Source: Synaphobranchus kaupii (lineage: Eukaryota; Chordata; Actinopteri; Anguilliformes; Synaphobranchidae). From it: 64,000 bases of DNA. The stretch spans positions 3,456,676 through 3,520,675 of the forward strand of contig JAINUF010000027.1 in assembly GCA_029718625.1 (NCBI GenBank), read 5' to 3'. Of the stretch, positions 23,351 through 33,389 are shown piece after piece (the first letter of the stretch is position 1; each line of letters begins with the position of its first letter). The translations under genes and the position numbers were made by a program. Below the pieces are notes generated by a model. It had not been told where the DNA came from, made no database searches, and saw only the letters and a list, made by a program, of their open reading frames with translations.

Positions 23351-24076
23351 GTTAAAATGGCACCATCTTGTGGTCAAAATGTGGTAGTACTGTTATATAC
23401 AAGGATATGAGATGGCCAACTTCAAACTCTAATTAAACTTCATGGGGGGATTTAACCATCACCATTTTCACTGTTTATATTTATAAATATATGCAGAAAT
23501 AATAATCCAAGTCACAGCTTCTCATGTGTTTTCCCGCATAATTTATGCTAACAGATATTGGTGATTTTAAACATGTTTCAACCTCTCTTTTTCACTCCAG
23601 CTTTTCTGCAGCAATTGTGGCCCCGGTTTATCTGTGTGCAAACCCAGTGCGTACGTTCTGAAGTGTGCCGGTGTCCCAGGTGCAGTGGTATGTATATTTT
23701 TATGTCTCAGACTCAGGTCCCAGGGCCTCGTTGTCACGACTTTGGCCTGGTTCATATCTCAACACTTGTGAATTGTAGTATCAGAATCCATGTCAAGAAC
23801 TAGGCCCGTTACAGGTGTCGAGAATTTACGGCAGATACAAGTCTTAAGGCCTCAGAGTGCGACCAGCAGCTGCAACAAGCCTTAAGACCGTCTGGAATCT
23901 GCCCTGGGTGGATCCATGACCCAAAACCTCTGAAATCTGTGCCGTCCTAGGCTCATAATTGGTGAAATTGTGGCCACATGGCCAATAAAACTAACCGTTT
24001 GGTAAATAATGAAGAATTCAAAGACAAAGCAAATGATAACGAGCCAAACCTGCATTGTGTTAAGGAAAAAATTTAA

Positions 24077-24380
24077 CTTGCGTTCAATTACCTAATTAGG
24101 AGCCTAATCACCTGAGTTGTTACTTCTTCTTTGTAATTGTTTGCAATATAACACAATGAGCATAATGAACATGGGTTTTTTTTCTTCTTCATGGCATGCA
24201 TAGCTATTGCTAACATAACGTGGCTTAAGAGAGTAAAGATTTTAAAGTGTTCTCTCTATACAATAAAAACACCTAATTAAGAAAAAATAACAGCTTGTTA
24301 AAATTCTGGTATTGCAATTGTGGTTGGAACGAAAACCAGCATACACAGGGGTACTCCAGGACCAGGGTTGGGAACCACTG
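24077..24380 (-). mobile_element. degenerate hAT/SINE-like repeat inside U5
   Basis: Reverse complement of the segment described in U1, ending GGTTGGGAACCACTG at 24380. Confidence 0.45.
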
Positions 24381-26650
24381 ATATAGAGGATACAAGAGTT
24401 TGGCAATCTCAACAAGCCTGCCAAGTTTGGTGATTCTAGGCCAAACCAGCTCATGGGAATTTTAGGTGAAAGGGGAGAAAAAAAGAAAAAAAAAGAATCT
24501 GAACAAAAACAATAGGGTACCAGCAGCTACGTCCCCTAATAAACAAGCAAACTGCTGGCTATTAGCTTTGCAGCTGCAATTACTGGGATTATTATAAATT
24601 GCTGTGTAGCATTCTCTGTGTGGTCTTTTCAGCAGGTGATCTGTTCGGTAGTGCAGCATCGTGTCATATGACTCTATAAGATCTGTTTTGAGTTTGAGAG
24701 AGAGCATGTCTCTGACAGGAATTGTATCTCATTGAAACTAGAGCAAGAGAACAAGATCTATGCAGATGCAGTCAGTAAATGTGGGCCATAGACTATATCT
24801 ACTGCTGTCTTTCCTTACCAGCTCTGCTGATTAAATTATACTGAGTCAGCTCGGAGTCCATCCACAGGACTCGGACCAGTTTTTTTAAACGGACTTATCT
24901 TGCTGCAGACCTTCTCCAGTTGAGTAACAGAATCAGCAATAGCAGCAGAGTGTCTAGTTTTTGGTGTCAGAGCTAGTATTCATATCAAAGAATATGGCCA
25001 TGCTTGGCACAAAATGGTGACGTTATCTGTAGTGCCACCTTTTCCAGGAGAGACGGATACCATCTAGGCGCCGGTGTGGTAGTGTTAGCTTTCACAGTGC
25101 GGGAGGCATGTCCACTCTACTGGACATGTACAGGCCTGCTACACATTTGTCTAGTACGACATTTCTATTTCTTCAGTGTGTGAAGCATCTCTGTCAGCTC
25201 TTGCAGTTGTAAATCTGAGTCTCAGTGTGACTATGAATACATAACCAATGCCTTTTTCTGCCTGAAATATTATAGTGCAATGTGAGTGTGTGTATACATC
25301 ACGTTCTGTACAGTTATTTGTAGTGTAATTGACCCCTGGTTCTGCGTAGGGTAACAAGATCTGAGAATGGCTGGTAGCTCACAGAACATAGCTAGCTATA
25401 GCTCAGCCCGCTCCCTACACATTAACATCTCACACTTTTCTGACCAGACGTCTTCTACTCTTACTCTGAAAAAATACCATGCACTGTGTGCATCACAAGA
25501 CTCCAAAAATGCATCCTCCTTTCCTCCACTACCACCTCCTCTCCTCCGGCCCCAGAAGCCGATCTTTGTGTCCTAATCTAATATTGCTGATTACATATTA
25601 ATGGTTACATATTAATTAAATGACGCAAACCGCAATGTCAGGTACACTTTATGCTGTACGTGCAACTACTTGTACTTTTGCATACTTCCGGGTAGGAGAT
25701 GAGTGGAGGTGAGGAGCGAGGAATATTGGGACTCACCCTCTGTGGTGCTAGCTGCTGGCAGCTACCCCATTGTTGATTTTCAACAATGCATTTGTCTGTG
25801 TGATTCTGCATTTGTGAATGCACCCTGGTTTGCTCCTGCTCACGTCAACCAATCACATGCACACACTGGCTGTGTCACATGCACAGTGTGTGTAACATGT
25901 TTTGTGGTCTTCCTCAGTGAGGAGGGAATGAGAGTGGATTTTGTAGTAGTAAATTGGATAATTGCGGAACGGGATTGAATGATTGAATGAGTGGTTGGTA
26001 CTCATGGGGGAATTGATTGATTGAAGTGGGGACGCAAGGGGCTGGGTTTCCTGAGGGAATAAATGGAACGCACCTGGAGTGAAAGGGGAGAATTGACGGA
26101 GGGTGAGCGAGAGAGGGTGGCTTGCCTCTGAGCTCCCGAAATGTTTGACAGTGTATTTTCTTTTCGTTTGGTTTATTAAGTTTGGTTAGCTTTTATTTCT
26201 GTGCGAATGTGTTGTGTTGTGTGTACGGTGGCGTACTGCAGAGCCGGTCAGTGCGACGGAGCCAGTGGAACCGGGGATATTGTGATGAGCTTTTGCTGGG
26301 GGAAACGACTTCCCCTAGACTGTAAAGAATGTGTTTGCGCCGTACTTGAGCACAGCGTGCATGGATCCCAGACCGGTGTGAGCGGGGAACTGAGTGGCAG
26401 AGGGTGTGTACGTCTCTCCCTTGCCTAGAGTCGGTGTCCTGTGGCGTGACCGGCGAGTGTGATGAGGGCGAAGGCCTGTGACCTGAGGCTCGCCCGAGTG
26501 GGGGACAGGCATAAACCCCGTTGGCGACCACCAAAGAGTGGCGAAGCTGTCCCATTGTGTGTTGCATGTGTATGGTTATTTGTTTGGCCTGTATTTTTCT
26601 TTTATTTGGTGGTAGTCCTCCAAGTGGTGTGGGCAGGACTCCACTACTTT

Positions 26651-26675
26651 GTGTGTGTGAGTGTGTGTGTGTGTG
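26651..26675 (-). repeat. interrupted (TG)n microsatellite in U5
   Basis: TG run broken by GAGTG, the counterpart of the pure CA run of U1 and U2. The same interrupted form is seen in U8 and U14, which groups these three. Confidence 0.85.
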
Positions 26676-26786
26676 CGTGTAGACTTTTGAGGGGGGGTGC
26701 ATGTTGACTTTTGAGGGGGGGGGCGCGTGTAGACTTTTGGGGGGGGCGTGTAGACTTTTGAGGGGGGGGGGCGCGTGTAGACTTTT
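26676..26786 (-). repeat. poly-G/CGTGTAG minisatellite in U5, 5 units
   Basis: Reverse-strand version of the U1 minisatellite, contracted from 13 to five units. One unit reads CATGTTGACTTTT. The terminal unit runs directly into the truncated left TIR. Confidence 0.9.
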
Positions 26787-26826
26787 AGACTACCACATTT
26801 TGACCACAAGATGGTGCCATTTTAAC

Positions 26827-26955
26827 AGATTGTTGAAATGGCACCATCTAGTGGTCAAAATGTGGTAGTACTATATGTGATATACATCTCATATCCTTGT
26901 ATTTCACATAGTACTACCACATTTTGACCACAAGATGGTGCCAATTCAACTATCT
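26827..26955. repeat. J2: 129-bp palindromic spacer
   Basis: Same spacer as J1 in reverse orientation, between the left end of U5 and the right end of U6. It ends TTCAACTATCT and contains two of the CTCF-like motifs (one CTAG form, one CAAG form), flanked by two more in the adjoining TIRs. Confidence 0.8.
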
Positions 26956-27686
26956 GTTAAAATGGCACCATCTTGTGGTCAAAATGTGGTAGTACTGTTA
27001 TATACAAGGATATGAGATGGCCAACTTCAAACTCTAATTAAACTTCATGGGGGGATTTAACCATCACCATTTTCACTGTGCATATTTATAAATATATGAA
27101 GAAATAATAATCCAAGTCACAGCTTCTCATGTGTTTTCCCGCATAATTTATGCTAACAGATATTGGTGATTTTAAACATGTTTCAACCTCTCTTTTTCAC
27201 TCCAGCTTTTCTGCAGCCCCGCAAGCAATTGTGGCCCCGGTTTATCTGTGTGCAAACCCAGTGCGTACGTTCTGAAGTGTGCCGGTGTCCCAGGTGCAGT
27301 GGTATGTATATTTTATGTCTCAGACTCAGGTCCCAGGGCCTCGTTGTCACGACTTTGGCCTGGTTCATATCTCAACACTTGTGAATTGTAGTATCAGAAT
27401 CCATGTCAAGAACTAGGCCCGTTACAGGTGTCGAGAATTTACGGCAGATACAAGTCTTAAGGCCTCAGAGTGCGACCAGCAGCTGCAAGCCTTAAGACCG
27501 TCTGGAATCTGCCCTGGGTGGATCCATGACCCAAAACCTCTGAAATCTGTGCCGTCCTAGGCTCATAATTGGTGAAATTGTGGCCACATGGCCAATAAAA
27601 CTAACCGTTTGGTAAATAATGAAGAATTCAAAGACAAAGCAAATGATAACTAGCCAAACCTGCATTGTGTTAAGGAAAAAATTTAA

Positions 27687-27990
27687 CTTGCGTTCAATTA
27701 CCTAATTAGGAGCCTAATCACCTGAGTTGTTACTTCTTCTTTGTAATTGTTTGCAATATAACACAATGAGCATAATGAACATGGGTTTTTTTTCTTCTTC
27801 ATGGCATGCATAGCTATTGCTAACATAACGTGGCTTAAGAGAGTAAAGATTTTAAAGTGTTCTCTCTATACAATAAAAACACCTAATTAAGAAAAAATAA
27901 CAGCTTGTTAAAATTCTGGTATTGCAATTGTGGTTGGAACGAAAACCAGCATACACAGGGGTACTCCAGGACCAGGGTTGGGAACCACTG
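27687..27990 (-). mobile_element. degenerate hAT/SINE-like repeat inside U6
   Basis: Same embedded segment as U1, reverse strand, ending GGAACCACTG at 27990. Confidence 0.45.
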
Positions 27991-30060
27991 ATATAGAGGA
28001 TACAAGGGTTTGGCAATCTCAACAAGCCTGCCAAGTTTGGTGATTCTAGGCCAAACCAGCTCATGGGAATTTTAGGTGAAAGGGGAGAAAAAAAGAAAAA
28101 AAAAAGAAAAAAAAAGAATCTGAACAAAAACAATAGGGTACCAGCAGCTACGTCCCCTAATAAACAAGCAAACTGCTGGCTATTAGCTTTGCAGCTGCAA
28201 TTACTGGGATTATTATAAATTGCTGTGTAGCTTTCTCTGTGTGGTCTTTTCAGCAGGTGATCTGTTCGGTAGTGCAGCATCGTGTCATATGACTCTATAA
28301 GATCTGGTTTGAGTTTGAGAGAGAGCATGTCTCTGACAGGAATTGTCTCTCATTGAAACTAGAGCAAGAGAACAAGATCTATGCAGATGCAGTCAGTAAA
28401 TGTGGGCCATAGACTATATCTACTGCTGTCTTTCCTTACCAGCTCTGCTGATTAAATTATACTGAGTCAGCTCGGAGTCCATCCACAGGACTCGGACCAG
28501 TGGTTTTAAACGGACTTATCTTGCTGCAGACCTTCTCCAGTTGAGTAACAGAATCAGCAATAGCAGCAGAGTGTCTAGTTTTTGGTGTCAGAGCTAGTAT
28601 TCATATCAAAGAATATGGCCATGCTTGGCACAAAATGGTGACGTTATCTGTCGTGCCACCTTTTCCAGGAGAGACGGATACCATCTAGGCGCCGGTGTGG
28701 TAGTGTTAGCTTTCACAGTGCGGGAGGCATGTCCACTCTACTGGACATGTACAGGCCTGCTACACATTTGTCTAGTACGACATTTCTATTTCTTCAGTGT
28801 GTGAAGCATCTCTGTCAGCTCTTGCAGTTGTAAATCTGAGTCTCAGTGTGACTATGAATACATAACCAATGCCTTTTTCTGCCTGAAATATTATAGTGCA
28901 ATGTGAGTGTGTGTATACATCACGTTCTGTACAGTTATTTGTAGTGTAATTGACCCCTGGTTCTGCGTAGGGTAACAAGATCTGAGAATGGCTGGTAGCT
29001 CACAGAACATAGCTAGCTATAGCTCAGCCCGCTCCCTACACATTAACATCTCACACTTTTCTGACCAGACGTCTTCTACTCTTACTCTGAAAAAATACCA
29101 TGCACTGTGTGCATCACAAGACTCCAAAAATGCATCCTCCTTTCCTCCACTACCACCTCCTCTCCTCCGGCCCCAGAAGCCGATCTTTGTGTCCTAATCT
29201 AATATTGCTGATTACATATTAATGGTTACATATTAATTAAATGACGCAAACCGCAATGTCAGGTACACTTTATGCTGTACGTGCAACTACTTGTACTGTT
29301 GCATACTTCCGGGTAGGAGATGAGTGGAGGTGAGGAGCGAGGAATATTGGGACTCACCCTCTGTGGTGCTAGCTGCTGGCAGCTACCCCATTGTTGATTT
29401 TCAACAATGCATTTGTCTGTGTGATTCTGCATTTGTGAATGCACCCTGGTTTGCTCCTGCTCACGTCAACCAATCACATGCACACACTGGCTGTGTCACA
29501 TGCACATTGTGTGTAACATGTTTTGTGGTCTTCCTCAGTGAGGAGGGAATGAGAGTGGATTTTGTAGTAGTAAATTGGATAATTGCGGAACGGGATTGAA
29601 TGATTGAATGAGTGGTTGGTACTCATGGGGGAATTGATTGATTGAAGTGGGGACGCAAGGGGCTGGGTTTCCTGAGGGAATAAATGGAACGCACCTGGAG
29701 TGAAAGGGGAGAATTGACGGAGGGTGAGCGAGAGAGGGTGGCTTGCCTCTGAGCTCCCGAAATGTTTGACAGTGTATTTTCTTTTCGTTTGGTTTAAGTT
29801 TGGTTAGCTTTTATTTCTGTGCGAATGTGTTGTGTTGTGTGTACGGTGGCGTACTGCAGAGCCGGTCAGTGCGACGGAGCCAGTGGAACCGGGGATATTG
29901 TGATGAGCTTTTGCTGGGGGAAACGACTTCCCCCTAGACTGTAAAGAATGTGTTTGCGCCGTACTTGAGCACAGCGTGCATGGATCCCAGACCGGTGTGA
30001 GCGGGGAACTGAGTGGCAGGGGGCGTGTAGACTTTGGTGGAAGGCATATTTTTCATATAT

Positions 30061-30067
30061 TTATAAA
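30061..30067. repeat. left copy of 7-bp target-site duplication TTATAAA (U6)
   Basis: TTATAAA precedes the insertion and is repeated directly after it at 30604-30610. Uninterrupted TIRs read ATATTTATAAATATGCAC here with a single TTATAAA. Confidence 0.85.
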
Positions 30068-30089
30068 CAACGTGGTCTCACGCGGACTC

Positions 30090-30129
30090 GTCACATAGCG
30101 ACGCTTCTGCCCAAGCGTCGCTATGTGAC
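30090..30129. other. 17-bp perfect hairpin inside the MITE-like insertion
   Basis: GTCACATAGCGACGCTT at 30090-30106 pairs perfectly with 30113-30129 across the 6-base loop CTGCCC. A third copy of the same sequence lies near the right end (about 30563-30581), so the stem could pair with either the adjacent arm or the far terminus. Confidence 0.9.
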
Positions 30130-30139
30130 GCCAAAGGTA

Positions 30140-30187
30140 GCCTTTTGCGTCGTATATTGACGCAGCCTTTTGCGTCGTATATTGACG
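30140..30187 (+). repeat. 25-bp tandem duplication inside the MITE-like insertion
   Basis: Two head-to-tail copies of GCCTTTTGCGTCGTATATTG followed by ACG, period 25 bp (30140-30164 and 30165-30187). Confidence 0.9.
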
Positions 30188-30603
30188 ATTGTGGCCACAT
30201 AATTTGTCTTTGGTTGTGGCACTTTGATATTATGCTTTTTTATTTTTATTTTTTCTTCATCTGGTAGAGAGTTACGTGAACTCTTGTGGTCGGGCTCGCC
30301 CACTATCTTAACAGTTCGGGCATGAGCCCGAGTTACATGAACTCCTGTGAGGTTATGTTTAGGGGTTGGGGATGGGGTACGGGAATCACGAAATCAGAAA
30401 GATCTCCGCGCACACGGCGAAGACTGAGCGGGCATGCTCGCAGTCGGTTATCACGAGCAAAGCCTTCGCCATAGTAGGATTCGTAAATTCGAGACGAGTG
30501 CGTCAAATAATGACGCAAAAGGCCTCCTTCTGCGTCTAAAGGATGACGCCGTAGGAGCTGCCCAAGCGTCGCTATGTGACGACTTGGGAGTGAGACCAGG
30601 CTG

Positions 30604-30610
30604 TTATAAA
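30604..30610. repeat. right copy of 7-bp target-site duplication TTATAAA (U6)
   Basis: Direct repeat of 30061-30067. Together they mark the insertion boundaries exactly. Confidence 0.85.
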
Positions 30611-30738
30611 TATGCACAGTGAAAATGGTGACGTTAAATCCCCCCATGAAGTTTAATTAGAGTTTGAAGTTGGCCATCTCATAGCCTTGTATATAACAGT
30701 ACTACCACGTTTTGACCACAAGATGGTGCCATTTTAAC

Positions 30739-30865
30739 ATAGTTGAAATGGCACCATCTAGTGGTCAAAATGTGGTAGTGCTATATGTGATATACATCTC
30801 ATATCCTTGTATTTCACATAGTACTACCACATTTTGACCACAAGATGGTGCTAATTCAACTATCT
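30739..30865. repeat. J3: 127-bp palindromic spacer
   Basis: As J2 but 2 bp shorter at its left edge (ATAGTTG rather than AGATTGTTG) and with GGTGCTAATTC where J2 has GGTGCCAATTC. Both features are shared with J4 and J5, marking these as one lineage. Confidence 0.8.
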
Positions 30866-31170
30866 GTTAAAATGGCACCATCTTGTGGTCAAAATGTGGT
30901 AGTACTGTTATATACAAGGATATGAGATGGCCAACTTCAAACTCTAATTAAACTTCATGGGGGGATTTAACCATCACCATTTTCACTGTGCATATTTATA
31001 AATATATGAAGAAATAATAATCCAAGTCACAGCTTCTCATGTGTTTTCCCGCATAATTTATGCTAACAGATATTGATGATTTTAAACATGTTTCAACCTC
31101 TCTTTTTCACTCCAGCTTTTCTGCAGCCCCGCAAGCAATTGTGGCCCCGATTTATCTGTGTGCAAACCCA
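30866..31170 (-). mobile_element. U7: isolated right end of the element, truncated by A4
   Basis: Right TIR 30866-31016 plus about 150 bp of adjoining body, stopping at GTGTGCAAACCCA where the array begins. It differs from full units by ATTGATGATTTT and CCCCGATTTATC, both shared with U10 and U13, so the three truncated ends descend from one event. Confidence 0.85.
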
Positions 31171-31330
31171 GTGCGAACCCCAACCCAAAAGTGCGAACCC
31201 CAACCCAAAAGTGCGAACCCCAACCCAAAAGTGCGAACCCCAACACAAAAGTGCGAACCCCAACCCAAAAGTGCGAACCCCAACCCAAAAGTGCGAACCC
31301 CAACCCAAAAGTGCGAACCCCAACCCAAAA
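31171..31330 (-). repeat. eight 20-bp variant units at the distal end of A4
   Basis: Units GTGCGAACCCCAACCCAAAA. The first overlaps the body sequence GCAAACCCAGTGCG, which in complete units continues TACGTTCTG. Confidence 0.95.
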
Positions 31331-32358
31331 GTGCGTGCGGACCCCAACCCAAAAGTGCGTGCGGACCCCAACCCAAAAGTGCGTGCGGACCCCAACCCAA
31401 AAGTGCGTGCGGACCCCAACCCAAAAGTGCGTGCGGACCCCAACCCAAAAGTGCGTGCGGACCCCAACCCAAAAGTGCGTGCGGACCCCAACCCAAAAGT
31501 GCGTGCGGACCCCAACCCAAAAGTGCGTGCGGACCCCAACCCAAAAGTGCGTGCGGACCCCAACCCAAAAGTGCGTGCGGACCCCAACCCAAAAGTGCGT
31601 GCGGACCCCAACCCAAAAGTGCGTGCGGACCCCAACCCAAAAGTGCGTGCGGACCCCAACCCAAAAGTGCGTGCGGACCCCAACCCAAAAGTGCGTGCGG
31701 ACCCCAACCCAAAAGTGCGTGCGGACCCCAACCCAAAAGTGCGTGCGGACCCCAACCCAAAAGTGCGTGCGGACCCCAACCCAAAAGTGCGTGCGGACCC
31801 CAACCCAAAAGTGCGTGCGGACCCCAACCCAAAAGTGCGTGCGGACCCCAACCCAAAAGTGCGTGCGGACCCCAACCCAAAAGTGCGTGCGGACCCCAAC
31901 CCAAAAGTGCGTGCGGACCCCAACCCAAAAGTGCGTGCGGACCCCAACCCAAAAGTGCGTGCGGACCCCAACCCAAAAGTGCGTGCGGACCCCAACCCAA
32001 AAGTGCGTGCGGACCCCAACCCAAAAGTGCGTGCGGACCCCAACCCAAAAGTGCGTGCGGACCCCAACCCAAAAGTGCGTGCGGACCCCAACCCAAAAGT
32101 GCGTGCGGACCCCAACCCAAAAGTGCGTGCGGACCCCAACCCAAAAGTGCGTGCGGACCCCAACCCAAAAGTGCGTGCGGACCCCAACCCAAAAGTGCGT
32201 GCGGACCCCAACCCAAAAGTGCGTGCGGACCCCAACCCAAAAGTGCGTGCGGACCCCAACCCAAAAGTGCGTGCGGACCCCAACCCAAAAGTGCGTGCGG
32301 ACCCCAACCCAAAAGTGCGTGCGGACCCCAACCCAAAAGTGCGTGCGGACCCCAACCC
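31171..32358 (-). repeat. A4: 24-bp minisatellite array (8 x 20 bp + 43 x 24 bp)
   Basis: Eight 20-bp units (31171-31330) are followed by 43 units of 24 bp, the last lacking AAAA because it merges into GTTAAAATGG of the U8 right TIR. One 20-bp unit has CAACACAAAAG. All 24-bp units are identical. This is the shortest and cleanest array and shows the complete architecture: seed side, 20-bp units, 24-bp units, TIR. No coding content. Confidence 0.97.
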
Positions 32359-33085
32359 GTTAAAATGGCACCATCTTGTGGTCAAAATGTGGTAGTACTG
32401 TTATATACAAGGATATGAGATGGCCAACTTCAAACTCTAATTAAACTTCATGGGGGGATTTAACCATCACCATTTTCACTGTTTATATTTATAAATATAT
32501 GAAGAAATAATAATCCAAGTCACAGCTTCTCATGTGTTTTCCCGCATAATTTATGCTAACAGATATTGGTGATTTTAAACATGTTTCAACCTCTCTTTTT
32601 CACTCCAGCTTTTCTGCAGCAATTGTGGCCCCGGTTTATCTGTGTGCAAACCCAGTGCGTACGTTCTGAAGTGTGCCGGTGTCCCAGGTGCAGTGGTATG
32701 TATATTTTTATGTCTCAGACTCAGGTCCCAGGGCCTCGTTGTCACGACTTTGGCCTGGTTCATATCTCAACACTTGTGAATTGTAGTATCAGAATCCATG
32801 TCAAGAACTAGGCCCGTTACAGGTGTCGAGAATTTACGGCAGATACAAGTCTTAAGGCCTCAGAGTGCGACCAGCAGCTGCAACAAGCCTTAAGACCGTC
32901 TGGAATCTGCCCTGGGTGGATCCATGACCCAAAACCTCTGAAATCTGTGCCGTCCTAGGCTCATAATTGGTGAAATTGTGGCCACATGGCCAATAAAACT
33001 AACCGTTTGGTAAATAATGAAGAAATTCAAAGACAAAGCAAATGATAACGAGCCAAACCTGCATTGTGTTAAGGAAAAAATTTAA

Positions 33086-33389
33086 CTTGCGTTCAATTAC
33101 CTAATTAGGAGCCTAATCACCTGAGTTGTTACTTCTTCTTTGTAATTGTTTGCAATATAACACAATGAGCATAATGAACATGGGTTTTTTTTCTTCTTCA
33201 TGGCATGCATAGCTATTGCTAACATAACGTGGCTTAAGAGAGTAAAGATTTTAAAGTGTTCTCTCTATACAATAAAAACACCTAATTAAGAAAAAATAAC
33301 AGCTTGTTAAAATTCTGGTATTGCAATTGTGGTTGGAACGAAAACCAGCATACACAGGGGTACTCCAGGACCAGGGTTGGGAACCACTG
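33086..33389 (-). mobile_element. degenerate hAT/SINE-like repeat inside U8
   Basis: Same embedded segment, ending GGGAACCACTG at 33389. Confidence 0.45.

Larger units (their letters stand above)
23351..26826 (-). mobile_element. U5: S-type TIR element, minus orientation, left TIR mostly deleted
   Basis: Starts GTTAAAATGG (right TIR 23351-23501) immediately after A3 and carries all body landmarks in reverse. S-type markers: CTGTTTATATTT in the TIR, TCTGCAGCAATTG (8 bp shorter than CAGCCCCGCAAGCAATTG), GATCTGTTTTGAG and CAGTTTTTTTAAACGG. The poly-C minisatellite is reduced to five units (26676-26786) and is fused to GACTACCACATTTTG, removing about 110 bp of the left TIR and leaving only its outermost ~38 bases (26789-26826). 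No coding content recognised. Confidence 0.8.
30068..30603. mobile_element. 536-bp MITE-like TIR insertion within the U6 left TIR
   Basis: The ends are imperfect inverted repeats: CAACGTGGTCTCAC at the left, and CAGCCTGGTCTCAC when the right end is reverse-complemented. Similarity continues inward through CGTCACATAGCGACGC. A 7-bp duplication TTATAAA flanks it. Inside are a 17-bp hairpin (30090-30129), a 25-bp tandem duplication (30140-30187) and two similar GAGTTACRTGAACTC direct repeats. The sequence is rich in TGACG/GCGTC motifs. The longest ORFs are about 60-104 codons and look fortuitous. CA...TG ends and a 7-bp duplication do not match a superfamily I can name with confidence; a hAT-related MITE (8-bp duplication) is one possibility. 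Identical copies sit at 38777-39312 and 46581-47116. Confidence 0.8.
26956..30738 (-). mobile_element. U6: M-type TIR element, minus orientation, with nested insertion
   Basis: Right TIR 26956-27106. M-type markers: CAGCCCCGCAAGCAATTG, ATACAAGGGTTTGG, a longer A-rich tract near 28085-28118, GTAGCTTTCTCTG, GATCTGGTTTGAG, CAGTGGTTTTAAACGG and GCACATTGTGTG. Near the left end (about 30020) a deletion joins GAGTGGCAGGGG to GCGTGTAGACTTTGG, removing the CA run and all but one minisatellite unit. The left TIR is split by a 536-bp insertion at 30068-30603 and resumes at 30604-30738. No gene is recognised outside or inside the insertion. Confidence 0.8.

Noticed and set aside
30333..30647. 104-codon ORF across the right part of the MITE-like insertion and host TIR
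   Set aside because: It crosses the insertion boundary into TIR sequence, so it is fortuitous; no transposase motif is present.
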